DNA from: Limnohabitans lacus
GTDB taxonomy: Bacteria > Pseudomonadota > Gammaproteobacteria > Burkholderiales > Burkholderiaceae_C
Direction of reading: 5' to 3'
Assembly (NCBI RefSeq): GCF_030053395.1
Contig: NZ_JASGBH010000008.1
Location: forward strand, 1-64,000
DNA length: 64,000 nucleotides
This document shows, one piece after another, positions 29,868-40,127 of this stretch. Position numbers and translations under genes: made by a program. Within the stretch, counting starts at the first letter, position 1, and each line of letters opens with the position of its first letter. Below the pieces are notes generated by a model that was not told where the DNA came from, did not search any database, and was given only the letters and a program-made list of their open reading frames with translations.

Positions 29868-30860
29868 TTATCGCTTTTCCAAACCAGCAGGTGGCCAAGC
29901 TTCGAGCTTCATGCCCAAAGTCAGACCGCGGGAAGCCAAAACTTCCTTGATTTCGTTAAGTGACTTGCGACCCAGGTTAGGGGTCTTGAGCAATTCATTC
30001 TCGGTCCGCTGGATCAGGTCGCCGATGTAGTAAATGTTTTCTGCTTTGAGGCAGTTGGCCGAACGAACGGTGAGTTCGAGTTCGTCCACTGGGCGCAGCA
30101 AGATGGAGTCGAAACTGCCAGCACCACCGCGAGCGGCAGGCGCATCGAAAGCAGACAATTCGCTGCCTTCCAGCTGTGCGAACACCGCCAGCTGTTCCAC
30201 CAAAATCTTGGCCGATGCGCGCACGGCATCTTCGGCCGTGATGGCACCGTTGGTCTCGATCTCGATGACCAACTTGTCCAGATCGGTACGCTGCTCAACG
30301 CGGGCGCTTTCGACGGTGTAGCTCACGCGCTTGACAGGCGAGAACGAAGCGTCCAGCACAATGCGGCCCAAAGCCTTGGTAGGCTCGTCGGCATAACGGC
30401 GCATGGAACCGGGCACGTAGCCACGGCCCTTTTCAACCTTGATCTGCATGTCCAGCTTGCCGCCTTGCGACAGGTTGGCAATGACGTGCTCGGGGTTGAT
30501 GATCTCGACATCGTGAGGTGTCTGGATATCAGCAGCGGTGACAGCGCCTTCGCCGTCTTTGCGCAGGCTCAAAGTCACTTCATCGCGGTTATGCAATTTG
30601 AAGACCACGCCTTTGAGGTTCAACAAGATGTTGACCACATCTTCTTGGACGCCATCGATGGACGAGTATTCATGAACCACGCCAGCAATGGTCACTTCGG
30701 TGGCCGAGTAGCCGACCATAGAGGACAGCAAAACGCGGCGCAGCGCGTTGCCCAGCGTGTGACCGTAGCCACGCTCGAAAGGCTCCAGCGTGACTTTGGC
30801 ACGGTTGGCCGCCAGTTGCTCGACTTGGATGGCTTTGGGTTTCAACAGATTGGTTTGCAT
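29868..30860 (-). CDS. rpoA: RNA polymerase alpha subunit
   Basis: 330 residues. The N-terminal assembly domain has [20 protein letters not shown] and GAAVTAVRI-type features; the C-terminal domain has [20 protein letters not shown] and [20 protein letters not shown] for UP-element and activator contacts. Complete and typical. It sits between rpsD and rplQ in the alpha operon. Confidence 0.99.
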   Translation of the reverse strand: MQTNLLKPKAIQVEQLAANRAKVTLEPFERGYGHTLGNALRRVLLSSMVGYSATEVTIAGVVHEYSSIDGVQEDVVNILLNLKGVVFKLHNRDEVTLSLRKDGEGAVTAADIQTPHDVEIINPEHVIANLSQGGKLDMQIKVEKGRGYVPGSMRRYADEPTKALGRIVLDASFSPVKRVSYTVESARVEQRTDLDKLVIEIETNGAITAEDAVRASAKILVEQLAVFAQLEGSELSAFDAPAARGGAGSFDSILLRPVDELELTVRSANCLKAENIYYIGDLIQRTENELLKTPNLGRKSLNEIKEVLASRGLTLGMKLEAWPPAGLEKR

Positions 30861-30960
30861 TCAGACTTCCTCTCAATACCCCCGGTCCGTTACACCGGTA
30901 AGGCTGATGAAGCACCCGGCCCACAATGCCTTGTGCGCCGGGAACGATTGAAACGACGTA

Positions 30961-31584
30961 TTAACGAGAATACAGTTCGACGATCAACGATTCGTTGATG
31001 TCAGCGCCAAATTCGTCGCGGTCAGGAACCTTCTTGAAGGTGCCTTCGGCTTTGTCAGCGTTAACTTCGACCCAAGCTGGCATACCAACTTGCTGAGCCA
31101 ATTGCAAAGCTTCCACCACGCGGTTTTGCTTTTTAGACTTTTCACGAACAGCGATCACGTCACCGGCTTTGACCAGGTACGAAGGGATGTTCACGGATTG
31201 ACCATTGACGCTGATGGCTTTGTGAGAAACCATCTGACGTGCTTCAGCGCGTGTGGAGCCGAAGCCCATACGGTACACCACGTTGTCCAGACGGCACTCG
31301 AGCAAAGCCAACAGGTTAGAACCCGTATTGCCTTTGCGACGATCGGCTTCAGCGAAGTAACGACGGAATTGCTTTTCCAGCACGCCGTACATGCGCTTGA
31401 CTTTTTGCTTTTCACGCAGTTGCAGACCGTAGTCAGAAGTGCGCTGACCCGAAGTGCGACCGTGTTGGCCTGGCTTGGTGTCGAATTTAGACTTGTCAGC
31501 GATCGAGCGACGTGCGCTCTTCAAGAACAAGTCTGTGCCTTCACGGCGGGAAAGTTTGGCCTTGGGGCCGAGGTAGCGTGCCAC
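30961..31584 (-). CDS. rpsD: 30S ribosomal protein S4
   Basis: 207 residues. Conserved [20 protein letters not shown] start and the S4 RNA-binding domain ([29 protein letters not shown]). The N-terminus lacks the Cys4 zinc knuckle, so it is the zinc-independent form. S4 nucleates 30S assembly and represses the alpha operon in enterics. Confidence 0.99.
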   Translation of the reverse strand: MARYLGPKAKLSRREGTDLFLKSARRSIADKSKFDTKPGQHGRTSGQRTSDYGLQLREKQKVKRMYGVLEKQFRRYFAEADRRKGNTGSNLLALLECRLDNVVYRMGFGSTRAEARQMVSHKAISVNGQSVNIPSYLVKAGDVIAVREKSKKQNRVVEALQLAQQVGMPAWVEVNADKAEGTFKKVPDRDEFGADINESLIVELYSR

Positions 31585-31670
31585 TTGATTTTCCTTTTAT
31601 GCAACTACCGCATCAGAAATGCGGGAGCCAGGCGATGCAAGCAAGGCCTGGCGGTGGGCTTGGTTTGAAA

Positions 31671-32075
31671 TTAGATACGACGGCGCTTTTGTGGGCGGCA
31701 GCCGTTGTGCGGGACAGGCGTCACATCCGAGATGGAAGTGATGCGGATGCCCAATGCACCCAAGGCACGAACGGAAGACTCGCGACCAGGGCCTGGACCC
31801 TTGATTTCGACGTCGAGGTTTTTGATGCCTTGTTCTTGCGCTGCGCGACCAGCCACTTCGGAGGCAACTTGAGCTGCGAAAGGTGTCGATTTGCGCGAAC
31901 CCTTGAAGCCTTGGCCACCCGAAGAAGCCCAAGACAAAGCATTGCCTTGGCGATCGGTGATGGTGATGATGGTGTTGTTGAACGAAGCGTGAACGTGTGC
32001 AATGCCGTCAGCAATGTTCTTGCGGACTTTTTTACGCACGCGTTGTGCTGCGCTGTTCGATTGTGCTTTAGCCAT
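31671..32075 (-). CDS. rpsK: 30S ribosomal protein S11
   Basis: 134 residues. Conserved [40 protein letters not shown] and the basic C-terminus [17 protein letters not shown]. Located on the 30S platform. Confidence 0.99.
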   Translation of the reverse strand: MAKAQSNSAAQRVRKKVRKNIADGIAHVHASFNNTIITITDRQGNALSWASSGGQGFKGSRKSTPFAAQVASEVAGRAAQEQGIKNLDVEIKGPGPGRESSVRALGALGIRITSISDVTPVPHNGCRPQKRRRI

Positions 32076-32094
32076 AGTGGTCTCTCAATCCTGC

Positions 32095-32460
32095 TTATTT
32101 CTTCAGGGCCGCTGCGCCTTTGCGCGGACCCTTGCGAGTGCGTGCATTGGTACGTGTACGCTGGCCGCGCATGGGCAAACCGCGACGGTGGCGGAAACCA
32201 CGGTAGCAACCGATGTCCATCAAACGCTTGATGTTCATGGTGGTCTCACGACGCAGGTCACCTTCGATGGTGAACGCAGCGATGTGATCGCGAATTTTTT
32301 CCAAGTCGCCGTCCGTCAGATCTTTGATCTTTTTGGAGTAAGCGATGCCACAGGCTTCGCAAATTTGTCGTGCGCGGGTGCGACCAATACCGAAGATGGC
32401 GGTCAAGCCAATCTCAGCATGTTTGTGCGGCGGAATGTTGATGCCAGCGATACGTGCCAT
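32095..32460 (-). CDS. rpsM: 30S ribosomal protein S13
   Basis: 121 residues. Starts [20 protein letters not shown], contains [18 protein letters not shown] and the basic tail [19 protein letters not shown]. It lies on the 30S head and contacts the A- and P-site tRNAs. Confidence 0.99.
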   Translation of the reverse strand: MARIAGINIPPHKHAEIGLTAIFGIGRTRARQICEACGIAYSKKIKDLTDGDLEKIRDHIAAFTIEGDLRRETTMNIKRLMDIGCYRGFRHRRGLPMRGQRTRTNARTRKGPRKGAAALKK

Positions 32461-32484
32461 TTTCGTCCTCTAAAACTAGTTCAA

Positions 32485-32598
32485 TCAGCCTTGACGCTGC
32501 TTGTGACGTGGATCTGTGCAGATCACACGAACAACGCCTTTACGGCGAATGATCTTGCAGTTGCGGCAAATTTTTTTCACCGAAGCAGAAACTCTCAT
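32485..32598 (-). CDS. rpmJ: 50S ribosomal protein L36
   Basis: 37 residues starting [19 protein letters not shown]. Cys11, Cys14, Cys27 and His32 form the zinc-binding set, so this is the zinc-dependent C+ form. AGGAGAG precedes the ATG. It sits between secY and rpsM, the place where infA is also found in many relatives; infA is not there. Confidence 0.97.
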   Translation of the reverse strand: MRVSASVKKICRNCKIIRRKGVVRVICTDPRHKQRQG

Positions 32599-32691
32599 GG
32601 TTCTCTCCTAAAACTCTTCGTTCAACCTGGCTCTTCAGCCAGGCTCAAATGGTGGTCCCGCATACGCAGCAGGAATTCATACGCAAGTCGG

Positions 32692-34011
32692 TCAGGACTT
32701 GAAACTCGCTTTCTTCAAAAGCGATTCGTACTGTTGTGACATCAAATAATTTTGTACCTGGGCCATGAAATCCATCGTGACCACCACAATGATCAGCAAC
32801 GAGGTGCCGCCAAAGTAAAACGGAACATTGTATTTCAGAATCAGGAACTCGGGCAGCAGACACACGAATGTGATGTAAGCCGCACCTGCCAAAGTCAAAC
32901 GCAACAGGATCTTGTCGATGTAGCGAGCGGTCTGATCACCTGGGCGAATGCCTGGAATGAAAGCGCCACTTTTCTTCAAGTTGTCTGCTGTTTCACGGCT
33001 GTTGAAAACCAAAGCGGTGTAGAAAAAGCAGAAGAAGATGATGGCTGCTGCGTACAACATCACATAGATCGGCTGACCAGGGGTCAAAGTGCTGGCCACG
33101 TCTTTGAAAAAACGCACCACGGCACTGTCGGTCTCACCCGAGCTGAACCAGTTGATCACAGTTGCAGGCAACAAAATGATCGAAGAGGCAAAGATCGGAG
33201 GAATCACACCGGCCATGTTCAACTTGAGCGGCAAGTGTGACGATTGACCGCCATACACTTTATTGCCCACTTGACGACGAGCGTAGTTCACCAAAATCTT
33301 GCGCTGACCGCGTTCCACGAACACCACGAAGTAGGTCACCAGAACCACCACCGCAATGATCAGCAAGGACACGAGTGGGTTCATTGCACCAGTACGAACC
33401 AGTTCAAACAAACCACCCATGGCACTGGGCAAACCCGCTGCGATGCCTGCAAAGATCAAGATCGAGATGCCATTGCCCAAGCCGCGCTCAGTGATCTGCT
33501 CACCCAACCACATCAGGAACATGGTGCCAGCAGTCAAGCTGACCACGGCTGTCATGCGAAAACCAATGCCAGGGCTGATCACCAAGCCAGCAGACGCTTC
33601 CAAGGCCACGGCAATGCCCAAGGACTGGAAAATCGCCAAGCCCAATGCACCGAAGCGTGTGTACTGCGTGATCTTGCGACGACCTGCCTCGCCCTCTTTC
33701 TTCAACTGCTCGAAAGCGGGAAGAACGTAGGTCAACAACTGCATCACGATGGATGCCGAGATGTAAGGCATGATGCCCAAGGCAAAAACGGTGAACCGCG
33801 ACAAAGCGCCACCCGAGAACATGTTGAACAAGCTCAGGATGCCGCCTTGCTGACCGTTGAACAACTGTTTGAGTTGCTCAGGATCGATGCCAGGAACTGG
33901 GATGTGGGCGCCAGCACGGTAAACGACCAACGCGAGCAGCAAGAAGACCAGTCGGCGACGCAGGTCCCCGAACTTGCCTGACTTGGCGATCTGATTAGCG
34001 TTGGTTGCCAC
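32692..34011 (-). CDS. secY: Preprotein translocase subunit SecY
   Basis: 439 residues with ten hydrophobic spans. Conserved [12 protein letters not shown], the plug and lateral-gate region [20 protein letters not shown], and cytoplasmic loops [20 protein letters not shown] and [20 protein letters not shown]. It is the protein-conducting channel, partnered by SecE encoded elsewhere in this window. It is cotranscribed with rplO as usual. Confidence 0.99.
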   Translation of the reverse strand: MATNANQIAKSGKFGDLRRRLVFLLLALVVYRAGAHIPVPGIDPEQLKQLFNGQQGGILSLFNMFSGGALSRFTVFALGIMPYISASIVMQLLTYVLPAFEQLKKEGEAGRRKITQYTRFGALGLAIFQSLGIAVALEASAGLVISPGIGFRMTAVVSLTAGTMFLMWLGEQITERGLGNGISILIFAGIAAGLPSAMGGLFELVRTGAMNPLVSLLIIAVVVLVTYFVVFVERGQRKILVNYARRQVGNKVYGGQSSHLPLKLNMAGVIPPIFASSIILLPATVINWFSSGETDSAVVRFFKDVASTLTPGQPIYVMLYAAAIIFFCFFYTALVFNSRETADNLKKSGAFIPGIRPGDQTARYIDKILLRLTLAGAAYITFVCLLPEFLILKYNVPFYFGGTSLLIIVVVTMDFMAQVQNYLMSQQYESLLKKASFKS

Positions 34012-34033
34012 GATGCGTCTCGTCCATCAACAT

Positions 34034-34465
34034 TCAGGCCAGGGAGCCACCAGCAGCTTCAATGGCTGCTTTGGCACCTGCTGTCGCACCGATACCCGTC
34101 AATTTGACGGCCGTGGTGAGTTCGCCGGATTTGATCACTTTGACCACTTTGGCCAGCTCAGGCACGAGGCCCGCTTGCTTCAAGGTCAACAGGTCCACTT
34201 CGGCCAAACCGAGCTTGCTCAGTGTGGTCAAGGTGATTTCTGCGTTGAATTTCAACAAGTGCGATTTGAAACCGCGCTTAGGCAGACGGCGTTGCAAAGG
34301 CATTTGACCGCCTTCGAAACCCACTTTGTGGTAGCCGCCCGAACGGGACTTTTGACCTTTGTGACCACGACCGGCGGTTTTACCCAGACCCGAACCGATA
34401 CCACGGCCAACGCGACGAGCAGCGTGTTTAGCGCCGTCTGCGGGTTTGATGCTGTTGAGTTCCAT
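34034..34465 (-). CDS. rplO: 50S ribosomal protein L15
   Basis: 143 residues. Conserved [31 protein letters not shown] and [19 protein letters not shown]. Precedes secY by 22 bp. Confidence 0.99.
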   Translation of the reverse strand: MELNSIKPADGAKHAARRVGRGIGSGLGKTAGRGHKGQKSRSGGYHKVGFEGGQMPLQRRLPKRGFKSHLLKFNAEITLTTLSKLGLAEVDLLTLKQAGLVPELAKVVKVIKSGELTTAVKLTGIGATAGAKAAIEAAGGSLA

Positions 34466-34475
34466 CAGATATCTC

Positions 34476-34658
34476 TCAGAGAACTTTGACCAGATAGCTG
34501 ATCTTGTTGATCATGCCGCGCACTGCAGGGGTGTCCTGCAATTCGCTGACGCTGTTGAGTTTGCGCAGACCCAGGCCACGAACGGTGTCGCGGTGGGATT
34601 GCTTGGTACCAATGGGGCTACGCACCAATTGGACTTTCACGGTAGCTTGGTTAGACAT
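34476..34658 (-). CDS. rpmD: 50S ribosomal protein L30
   Basis: 60 residues. Conserved [20 protein letters not shown] and [20 protein letters not shown]. It is the short bacterial form. Confidence 0.98.
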   Translation of the reverse strand: MSNQATVKVQLVRSPIGTKQSHRDTVRGLGLRKLNSVSELQDTPAVRGMINKISYLVKVL

Positions 34659-34672
34659 GTTCGATCTCCAGT

Positions 34673-35191
34673 TCAGGCGAACAGCTCTTCAACTGACTTG
34701 CCACGCTTGGCAGCCACGTTCGAGGCTGTTGTGCAGTTGGCCAAGGCGTCCAGAGTGGCGCGAACCATGTTGTAGGGGTTCGAAGAACCATGGCTCTTGG
34801 CCACGATGTCGGTGATACCCACCACTTCGAACACAGCGCGCATAGGACCACCAGCGATGATGCCGGTACCTTTGGGGGCTGGGGCCATCATGACGCGGGC
34901 TGCGCCGTGGTGACCTGTCACTGCGTGATGAATGGTGCCGTTTTTCAACGCCACTTTGTTCAGGTTGCGACGGGCCTCTTCCATTGCCTTTTGCACAGCC
35001 ACTGGCACTTCTTTCGACTTGCCTTTGCCCATGCCGACTTTGCCGTCGCCATCACCCACGACTGTCAACGCTGCGAAACCCAGGATACGGCCACCCTTGA
35101 CCACCTTGGTCACGCGGTTGACCGCGATCATCTTCTCGCGCAGACCGTCTTCTGGACCGTCAGCTTGCGGTTTTGCTGTAAATTTAGCCAT
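34673..35191 (-). CDS. rpsE: 30S ribosomal protein S5
   Basis: 172 residues. S5 double-stranded RNA-binding domain ([20 protein letters not shown]) and C-terminal domain ([20 protein letters not shown]). It acts in decoding fidelity. Confidence 0.99.
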   Translation of the reverse strand: MAKFTAKPQADGPEDGLREKMIAVNRVTKVVKGGRILGFAALTVVGDGDGKVGMGKGKSKEVPVAVQKAMEEARRNLNKVALKNGTIHHAVTGHHGAARVMMAPAPKGTGIIAGGPMRAVFEVVGITDIVAKSHGSSNPYNMVRATLDALANCTTASNVAAKRGKSVEELFA

Positions 35192-35208
35192 TTGTAATTC
35201 CGATCCGT

Positions 35209-35574
35209 TTAGAACTGCAGACCTGCTTCACGGGCAGCTTCGGCCAAAGCCTTGACACGACCGTGGTAAGCAAAACCTGCGCGGTCGAAGGCGACCTTCT
35301 CAACGCCAGCAGCTTTCGCTTTTTCAGCAATGCGCTTGCCAATGACGGCGGCTGCGGCGGCATTGCCACCTTTGCCTGCTGCACCCAGCGCCGTACGCAC
35401 TTCGGCTTCGGCGGTGGAGGCACTGGCCAACACTTTGGTACCGCAACCAGAGATCACACTGGCGTAGATATGCAGGTTGGTGCGGTTCACGGTCAAACGG
35501 GCCACGCCTTGCTGTGCAATGCGGATGCGTGTTTGACGTGCACGACGGAGACGCTGCTCTTTCTTGGTCATCAT
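35209..35574 (-). CDS. rplR: 50S ribosomal protein L18
   Basis: 121 residues (or 120 from the second Met). Conserved [28 protein letters not shown] and [20 protein letters not shown]. It binds 5S rRNA. Confidence 0.98.
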   Translation of the reverse strand: MMTKKEQRLRRARQTRIRIAQQGVARLTVNRTNLHIYASVISGCGTKVLASASTAEAEVRTALGAAGKGGNAAAAAVIGKRIAEKAKAAGVEKVAFDRAGFAYHGRVKALAEAAREAGLQF

Positions 35575-35585
35575 GATGCAGCTCC

Positions 35586-36119
35586 TTATTTCTTCTTGGT
35601 CTCTTTGATCGTGATCTTCTCATCCGAATAACGGATGCCCTTGCCTTTGTAAGGCTCAGGAGGACGAACAGCACGGATCTCAGCAGCAATTTGGCCAACA
35701 CGTTGACGGTCAGCACCTTTGATCACGATTTCAGTCGCGGTCGGTGTGGCCACCGTGATGCCAGCAGGCATGTCGATGTTGACGGGGTGCGAATAACCAA
35801 CGGCCAGATTCAGCTTGGCACCAGTGGCTTGGGCTTTGTAACCCACGCCAATCAGGTTCAGCTTCTTCTCGAAACCCTTGGTCACGCCAGTCACCATGTT
35901 GTTCACCAGCTGACGCAAGGTGCCGCTCATGGCGTTGGCTTCACGCGAATCGTTGGCAGGCACAAAGCTCAGCTTGCCGCCTTCGTTGTTGACCTGGACC
36001 AAACGGTTGGCAGCGATGGCCAATTGACCACCTGTGCCTTTAACGCTGATCTGGTCTTCCTTGATGGACACATCCACGCCAGCGGGGATGGTCACAGGCA
36101 TTTTTCCTACTCGGGACAT
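35586..36119 (-). CDS. rplF: 50S ribosomal protein L6
   Basis: 177 residues, two tandem L6 folds. Conserved [17 protein letters not shown] start, [20 protein letters not shown] and [16 protein letters not shown] near the C-terminus. Confidence 0.99.
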   Translation of the reverse strand: MSRVGKMPVTIPAGVDVSIKEDQISVKGTGGQLAIAANRLVQVNNEGGKLSFVPANDSREANAMSGTLRQLVNNMVTGVTKGFEKKLNLIGVGYKAQATGAKLNLAVGYSHPVNIDMPAGITVATPTATEIVIKGADRQRVGQIAAEIRAVRPPEPYKGKGIRYSDEKITIKETKKK

Positions 36120-36135
36120 TCAGTCTCTCCTGCCT

Positions 36136-36531
36136 TTAAGCGACGTAGCACAGCACTTCGCCGCCGACACCGGCTGCGCGCGCTTTGCGGTCGGTCATCA
36201 CACCCTTGGGTGTGGTGACGATGGCGACGCCCAGGCCGTTTTGGACCTGAGGAATTGCATCGCTGCCTTTGTAAACGCGCAGGCCAGGACGGCTCACACG
36301 TTCAATACTCTCGATCACAGGGCGACCGGCGTAGTACTTCAGGGCGATTTCGAGGGTGGCTTTGCCGCCTTCGGTCTTGATTTGGAAGCCATCAATGTAG
36401 CCTTCATCTTTCAACACTTGGGCGATGGCCACCTTCACTTTGGAAGATGGAACCAACACCATGGCTTTGGAAACCATTTGTGCGTTGCGGATGCGGGTCA
36501 ACAGATCGGCAATAGGATCACTCATGCTCAT
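36136..36531 (-). CDS. rpsH: 30S ribosomal protein S8
   Basis: 131 residues. Conserved [16 protein letters not shown], the central ARRPG-like region and [21 protein letters not shown]8 binds 16S rRNA helix 21 and in E. coli represses the spc operon. Confidence 0.99.
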   Translation of the reverse strand: MSMSDPIADLLTRIRNAQMVSKAMVLVPSSKVKVAIAQVLKDEGYIDGFQIKTEGGKATLEIALKYYAGRPVIESIERVSRPGLRVYKGSDAIPQVQNGLGVAIVTTPKGVMTDRKARAAGVGGEVLCYVA

Positions 36532-36550
36532 GTTGTATCTCTCCTGCCGA

Positions 36551-36856
36551 TTACCAGCTGGCCTTGGTCACGCCCGGAATGTTGCCTTGGAAGGCAAGTT
36601 CACGGATCTTGGCGCGGCCCAGACCAAATTGACGGAATGTGCCACGTGGACGACCGGTGATTTCGCAGCGGTTGCGTTGGCGGGTGGGGTTGGCGTTGCG
36701 TGGGAGCTTTTGCAGACCCAGACGGGCAACTGCACGCTCTTCATCGCTGCGCTTGGCATCATTGGCGATGGCTTTCAGTTCCGCGTATTTTTTCGCGTAC
36801 TTGGCCGCCAGTTTTTCACGCTTGAGCTCGCGCTCGATCAAAGCTACTTTAGCCAC
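36551..36856 (-). CDS. rpsN: 30S ribosomal protein S14
   Basis: 101 residues from a GTG at 36856, so the protein starts [20 protein letters not shown] as in relatives; a longer frame to 36910 runs back into rplE and is rejected. It has [20 protein letters not shown] without a Cys4 site, the long zinc-independent form. Start codon 9 bp after the rplE stop. Confidence 0.96.
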   Translation of the reverse strand: MAKVALIERELKREKLAAKYAKKYAELKAIANDAKRSDEERAVARLGLQKLPRNANPTRQRNRCEITGRPRGTFRQFGLGRAKIRELAFQGNIPGVTKASW

Positions 36857-36864
36857 GTGACACC

Positions 36865-37410
36865 TCAGTTCTTGAAGGGGAAGCGGAAAGCCGTCAAGAG
36901 CGCTTTGCACTCTTCGTCGGACTTGGCCGTTGTGGTGATGCTGATGTTGAGACCGCGCAAGGCATCGACCTTGTCGTACTCAATCTCAGGGAAAATGATC
37001 TGTTCTTTGACGCCGATGTTGTAGTTACCGCGGCCATCAAATGCGCGACCAGAAATACCACGGAAGTCACGAACGCGAGGCAAAGCCACGGTCACGAAAC
37101 GGTCGAGGAATTCGTACATCTGAACGCCACGCAAAGTCACCATGCAGCCAATAGGCTGTTGCTCACGGATCTTGAAGCCGGCGATCGCTTTCTTGGCCTT
37201 GGTCACCACAGGCTTTTGGCCTGCGATTTTGGTCAAGTCGCTCACAGCGTGGTCCATGACTTTTTTGTCGGCCACAGCTTCAGACACACCCATGTTCAAG
37301 GTGATCTTGGTGATGCGAGGAACCTGCATGGGCGACGTGTAGCCAAACTTGGCCGTCAGTTCAGCAGCGATTTTCTCGCGGAAGAGTTGTTGCAAACGTG
37401 CCATGCTCAT
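36865..37410 (-). CDS. rplE: 50S ribosomal protein L5
   Basis: 181 residues from the ATG at 37410, or 179 from the ATG two codons later (37404). The first overlaps the rplX stop as ATGA. Conserved [40 protein letters not shown] and [20 protein letters not shown]. It binds 5S rRNA and P-site tRNA. Confidence 0.98.
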   Translation of the reverse strand: MSMARLQQLFREKIAAELTAKFGYTSPMQVPRITKITLNMGVSEAVADKKVMDHAVSDLTKIAGQKPVVTKAKKAIAGFKIREQQPIGCMVTLRGVQMYEFLDRFVTVALPRVRDFRGISGRAFDGRGNYNIGVKEQIIFPEIEYDKVDALRGLNISITTTAKSDEECKALLTAFRFPFKN

Positions 37411-37727
37411 GCCACCTTGATTTCTTCGCCGCTGGACTTGTAAACGCGAACGCGTTTGCCGTCAGCTTGCAGCTTGATACCCACGCGATCAGCCTTCCCA
37501 GTAGCGGCGTTGAAAATCGCCACATTGGATTGGTGAATAGGCATGGCCTTTTCGATGATGCCGCCAGTGGTGCCCTTCATAGGGTTTGGCTTGGCGTGCT
37601 TTTTGACGATGTTCACACCTTCGATCACCAGGTGCGAATCGCTGGCGCGCGATGACACGGTGCCACGCTTGCCTTTGTCACGACCTGTGATGACGATGAT
37701 TTCGTCGCCTTTGCGAATCTTGTTCAT
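37407..37727 (-). CDS. rplX: 50S ribosomal protein L24
   Basis: 106 residues. KOW motif [20 protein letters not shown], then [17 protein letters not shown] and [18 protein letters not shown]. It initiates 50S assembly. Confidence 0.99.
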   Translation of the reverse strand: MNKIRKGDEIIVITGRDKGKRGTVSSRASDSHLVIEGVNIVKKHAKPNPMKGTTGGIIEKAMPIHQSNVAIFNAATGKADRVGIKLQADGKRVRVYKSSGEEIKVA

Positions 37728-37736
37728 GGCGCGTCC

Positions 37737-38105
37737 TTACAGTACTTCAGGAGCCAAGGACACGATCTTCATGAACTTCTCGGTACGCAGTTCACGCGTC
37801 ACGGGGCCGAAGATGCGGGTGCCGATAGGCTCCAACTTTGCGTTCAGCAACACTGCAGCGTTGCCATCAAACTTAACGAGCGAGCCATCGCCGCGGCGGA
37901 TGCCCTTGGCTGTACGAACGACCACTGCACTGTAAACCTCGCCTTTTTTGACGCGGCCACGTGGAGCGGCTTCTTTGATGCTCACCTTGATGATGTCGCC
38001 AACACTTGCATAGCGACGCTTGGACCCGCCGAGCACCTTGATGCACAGCACGGACTTGGCGCCGGTGTTGTCGGCCACATCCAACCGAGTTTCTGTCTGG
38101 ATCAT
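37737..38105 (-). CDS. rplN: 50S ribosomal protein L14
   Basis: 122 residues from [20 protein letters not shown]; the longer frame to 38156 is leader sequence. Conserved [20 protein letters not shown] and GKVVV-type motif [15 protein letters not shown]. First gene of this spc-type operon. No rpsQ, rpmC or rplP is found upstream, which is unusual relative to the joined S10–spc arrangement. Confidence 0.98.
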   Translation of the reverse strand: MIQTETRLDVADNTGAKSVLCIKVLGGSKRRYASVGDIIKVSIKEAAPRGRVKKGEVYSAVVVRTAKGIRRGDGSLVKFDGNAAVLLNAKLEPIGTRIFGPVTRELRTEKFMKIVSLAPEVL

Positions 38106-38252
38106 TTCTTTATTCCCAACTTGTATTTCTTGCCAGCCAGCCTTACAGCCAACCAACAGAAATCAGTCTTGGACCCGTCATTCACACCGCGAACCACTCG
38201 CAGCGCTTCTGTTTGGGCAGATACTTACGCTTTTTGCAAAGCGAAGCCCTCG

Positions 38253-38281
38253 ATTATGTCTGAAAAATACCGATGAGGCAA
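38253..38281 (-). promoter_or_regulatory. Promoter of the rplN (spc) operon
   Basis: Minus-strand TTGCCT (38276–38281), 17-bp spacer, CATAAT (38253–38258). Transcription would start near 38246, giving a leader of about 140 nt before rplN. Confidence 0.75.
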
Positions 38282-38350
38282 CACTTTATTGAAGTATTTC
38301 TGCAAATATTCGATCTTGTAGGGTTTCAAATGGCCGTACGGGCTGTGCGT

Positions 38351-38372
38351 CGGGGGTCGGGGGTCGGGGGTC
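38351..38372 (+). repeat. Tandem G-rich heptamer (three copies of CGGGGGT)
   Basis: Three G5 runs at 38352–38356, 38359–38363 and 38366–38370, each separated by TC. The opposite strand is C-rich. It lies between the end of glpD and the rplN promoter. Confidence 0.85.
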
Positions 38373-38484
38373 GTCAGGCTTTTATTTGACCGACTTACAC
38401 CCGTAACAGGCACCCTGGGTGGGCATCCGGTCACGCCAGGGTTTGCCGCCAGCACGGGTTGACGTTTTTCGGTTATTGGGGTCT

Positions 38485-40053
38485 TCAGTGGTATTTCTGA
38501 GACAAGGCCATGAAATCGGTCAAATGAGCGCCTTGTCCGGTTTCTTCAGTCAATATGCGCGCCACCTCTGGCGCCATGGCCATAGCCTGACGCGCATCCA
38601 GAAACAAGGCCCGCCAGCGCCGCGCCAACACATCCTCGACGGTCCAGGCGTATTCATGCCGCGCCGCATAACGGACCATGGCCTCCGTCAGGCCCAGACC
38701 CAGTTCGTGCTCAGCGCCCGGACAGGCACGCACCTCAGCTTCTTGACTACCGTACAAATGCCAGCCCGGCGGATCACACACCGCCAAGCCATTGCGGTTT
38801 GCCAAAGCTCCGAACAAGACATGGCTATGACTGGACTGGCCCTCTTGCCGGGGCAAAACCCCTGCCTCAAAACACGCCTGCATGACGTCTTCGGCCATGG
38901 AGCGGTAGGTGGTCCATTTGCCACCGGTGACCGTGATCAAGCCATTGTCATCGGTCACGATGGTGTGCTCACGCGACAAACTCTTGGTGCCAGCTTTGGC
39001 CTGATTCGATCCCACCAAGGGCCGCAAACCCACCCACATGCTTTGCACATCACTGCGCGTGACCGGGCGACTCAGCACCTTGCTCGCCTCACTCAAAATG
39101 AATTCCAACTCAGCCTCAAAGGCCTGGGGCTCTCGCGGCAAATCCTGCCTGGGGGTGTCGGTGGTCCCCAGGATCAATGCACCCATCCAGGGCACGGCAA
39201 ACAAGACCCGGCCGTCCTGGGTTTTGGGCACCAGCAAGGCATGCCGCCCTGGCATGAAATCACGGCTGACCACCAGATGCACGCCTTGGCTTGCACTCAC
39301 TATCCGCTCGGGCATGGCCTGCCCGGAATCGAGCAGGGATTGTTGGCGCACAGCGTCCACCCATACCCCCGCCGCATTGACCACAGAGCGGGCAAACACA
39401 CGGTAAGCACCTGCTTGCCGCTGATCTGTCAAAGACAGCTCAAAGCGCGCACCATCTGCCAGCACCGCAGGCAAGCCGTGCACACGCGCCACATTCATGT
39501 AATTGAGCAACTGCCCACCCGCACGTTCAATCGTGCGCGCCAAGGCCAGCGCCAGCCGGGCATCGTCAAACTGGCCATCCCAGTACTTGACGCCGCCCTT
39601 CAAACCTCGAGATTGAAGACCTGGCAATGCCGCCAGGGTTTCCTGAGCACTGAGCCACTCGGTCTGACCCAGGCCTGCTTTACCCGCCAATACATCGTAA
39701 AGTTTCAACCCCAAGCCATAAAACGGCGTCTGCCACCACTTATAAGAAGGCATCACAAAGGGCAATGGCTGGGCCAGGTGGGGCGCCAGTTTCAAGACGG
39801 CGGCACGCTCGGCCAGCGCTTCACGTACCAAAGCAATATTGCCCTGCGCCAGGTAGCGCACCCCGCCATGCAGCAATTTGGTGGACCGCGACGATGTGCC
39901 CCCGGCAAAGTCATGCGACTCCAGCAACAGCACCGAGAAACCGCGCAAAACTGCATCCAGAGCCACCCCCAGACCTGTCGCCCCGCCACCGACGACCACC
40001 AGGTCATAGGTCGGGTGCGTGCCCAGAGTGCTCAGCAGTTCAGCGCGTTTCAT
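38485..40053 (-). CDS. glpD: Aerobic glycerol-3-phosphate dehydrogenase
   Basis: 522 residues from ATG at 40053 (MKRAELLSTLGTHPTYDL); a TTG 15 bp upstream is the only alternative. FAD dinucleotide fold VVVGGGATGLGVALDAVLRG, then GTSSRSTKLLHGGVRYLAQG and a C-terminal helical domain. It is a flavoenzyme on the inner membrane that oxidises glycerol-3-P to dihydroxyacetone-P and passes electrons to ubiquinone. It is the last gene of the glpSTPQUV–glpD unit, after a strong hairpin. Confidence 0.96.
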   Translation of the reverse strand: MKRAELLSTLGTHPTYDLVVVGGGATGLGVALDAVLRGFSVLLLESHDFAGGTSSRSTKLLHGGVRYLAQGNIALVREALAERAAVLKLAPHLAQPLPFVMPSYKWWQTPFYGLGLKLYDVLAGKAGLGQTEWLSAQETLAALPGLQSRGLKGGVKYWDGQFDDARLALALARTIERAGGQLLNYMNVARVHGLPAVLADGARFELSLTDQRQAGAYRVFARSVVNAAGVWVDAVRQQSLLDSGQAMPERIVSASQGVHLVVSRDFMPGRHALLVPKTQDGRVLFAVPWMGALILGTTDTPRQDLPREPQAFEAELEFILSEASKVLSRPVTRSDVQSMWVGLRPLVGSNQAKAGTKSLSREHTIVTDDNGLITVTGGKWTTYRSMAEDVMQACFEAGVLPRQEGQSSHSHVLFGALANRNGLAVCDPPGWHLYGSQEAEVRACPGAEHELGLGLTEAMVRYAARHEYAWTVEDVLARRWRALFLDARQAMAMAPEVARILTEETGQGAHLTDFMALSQKYH

Positions 40054-40069
40054 AGTCAAGACATTCAAG

Positions 40070-40095
40070 GCCCTGTGGTCGGGTGACCACAGGGC
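40070..40095 (-). promoter_or_regulatory. Intercistronic hairpin between glpV and glpD
   Basis: A perfect 11-bp inverted repeat GCCCTGTGGTC/GACCACAGGGC with a 4-nt loop, 32 bp after the glpV stop and 16 bp before the glpD start. No T run. It most likely protects the 3' end of the binding-protein message or lowers readthrough into glpD. Confidence 0.75.
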
Positions 40096-40127
40096 AGTTG
40101 GGGAACAACTCTCAGGCCCGAAGGCGA

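Larger units (their letters stand above)
38106..38484. other. Intergenic region between rplN and glpD
   Basis: 379 bp without a gene. It holds the rplN promoter, a small leader hairpin CGCTTT/AAAGCG (38228–38243), a tandem G-rich heptamer (38351–38372), and an inverted repeat ACCCTGG/CCAGGGT with a 17-nt loop (38412–38442) that may end the glpD transcript, without a T run. Confidence 0.6.

Noticed and set aside
38351..38372. Intramolecular G-quadruplex
   Set aside because: Only three G runs are present within reach, so a standard four-run quadruplex is not supported.
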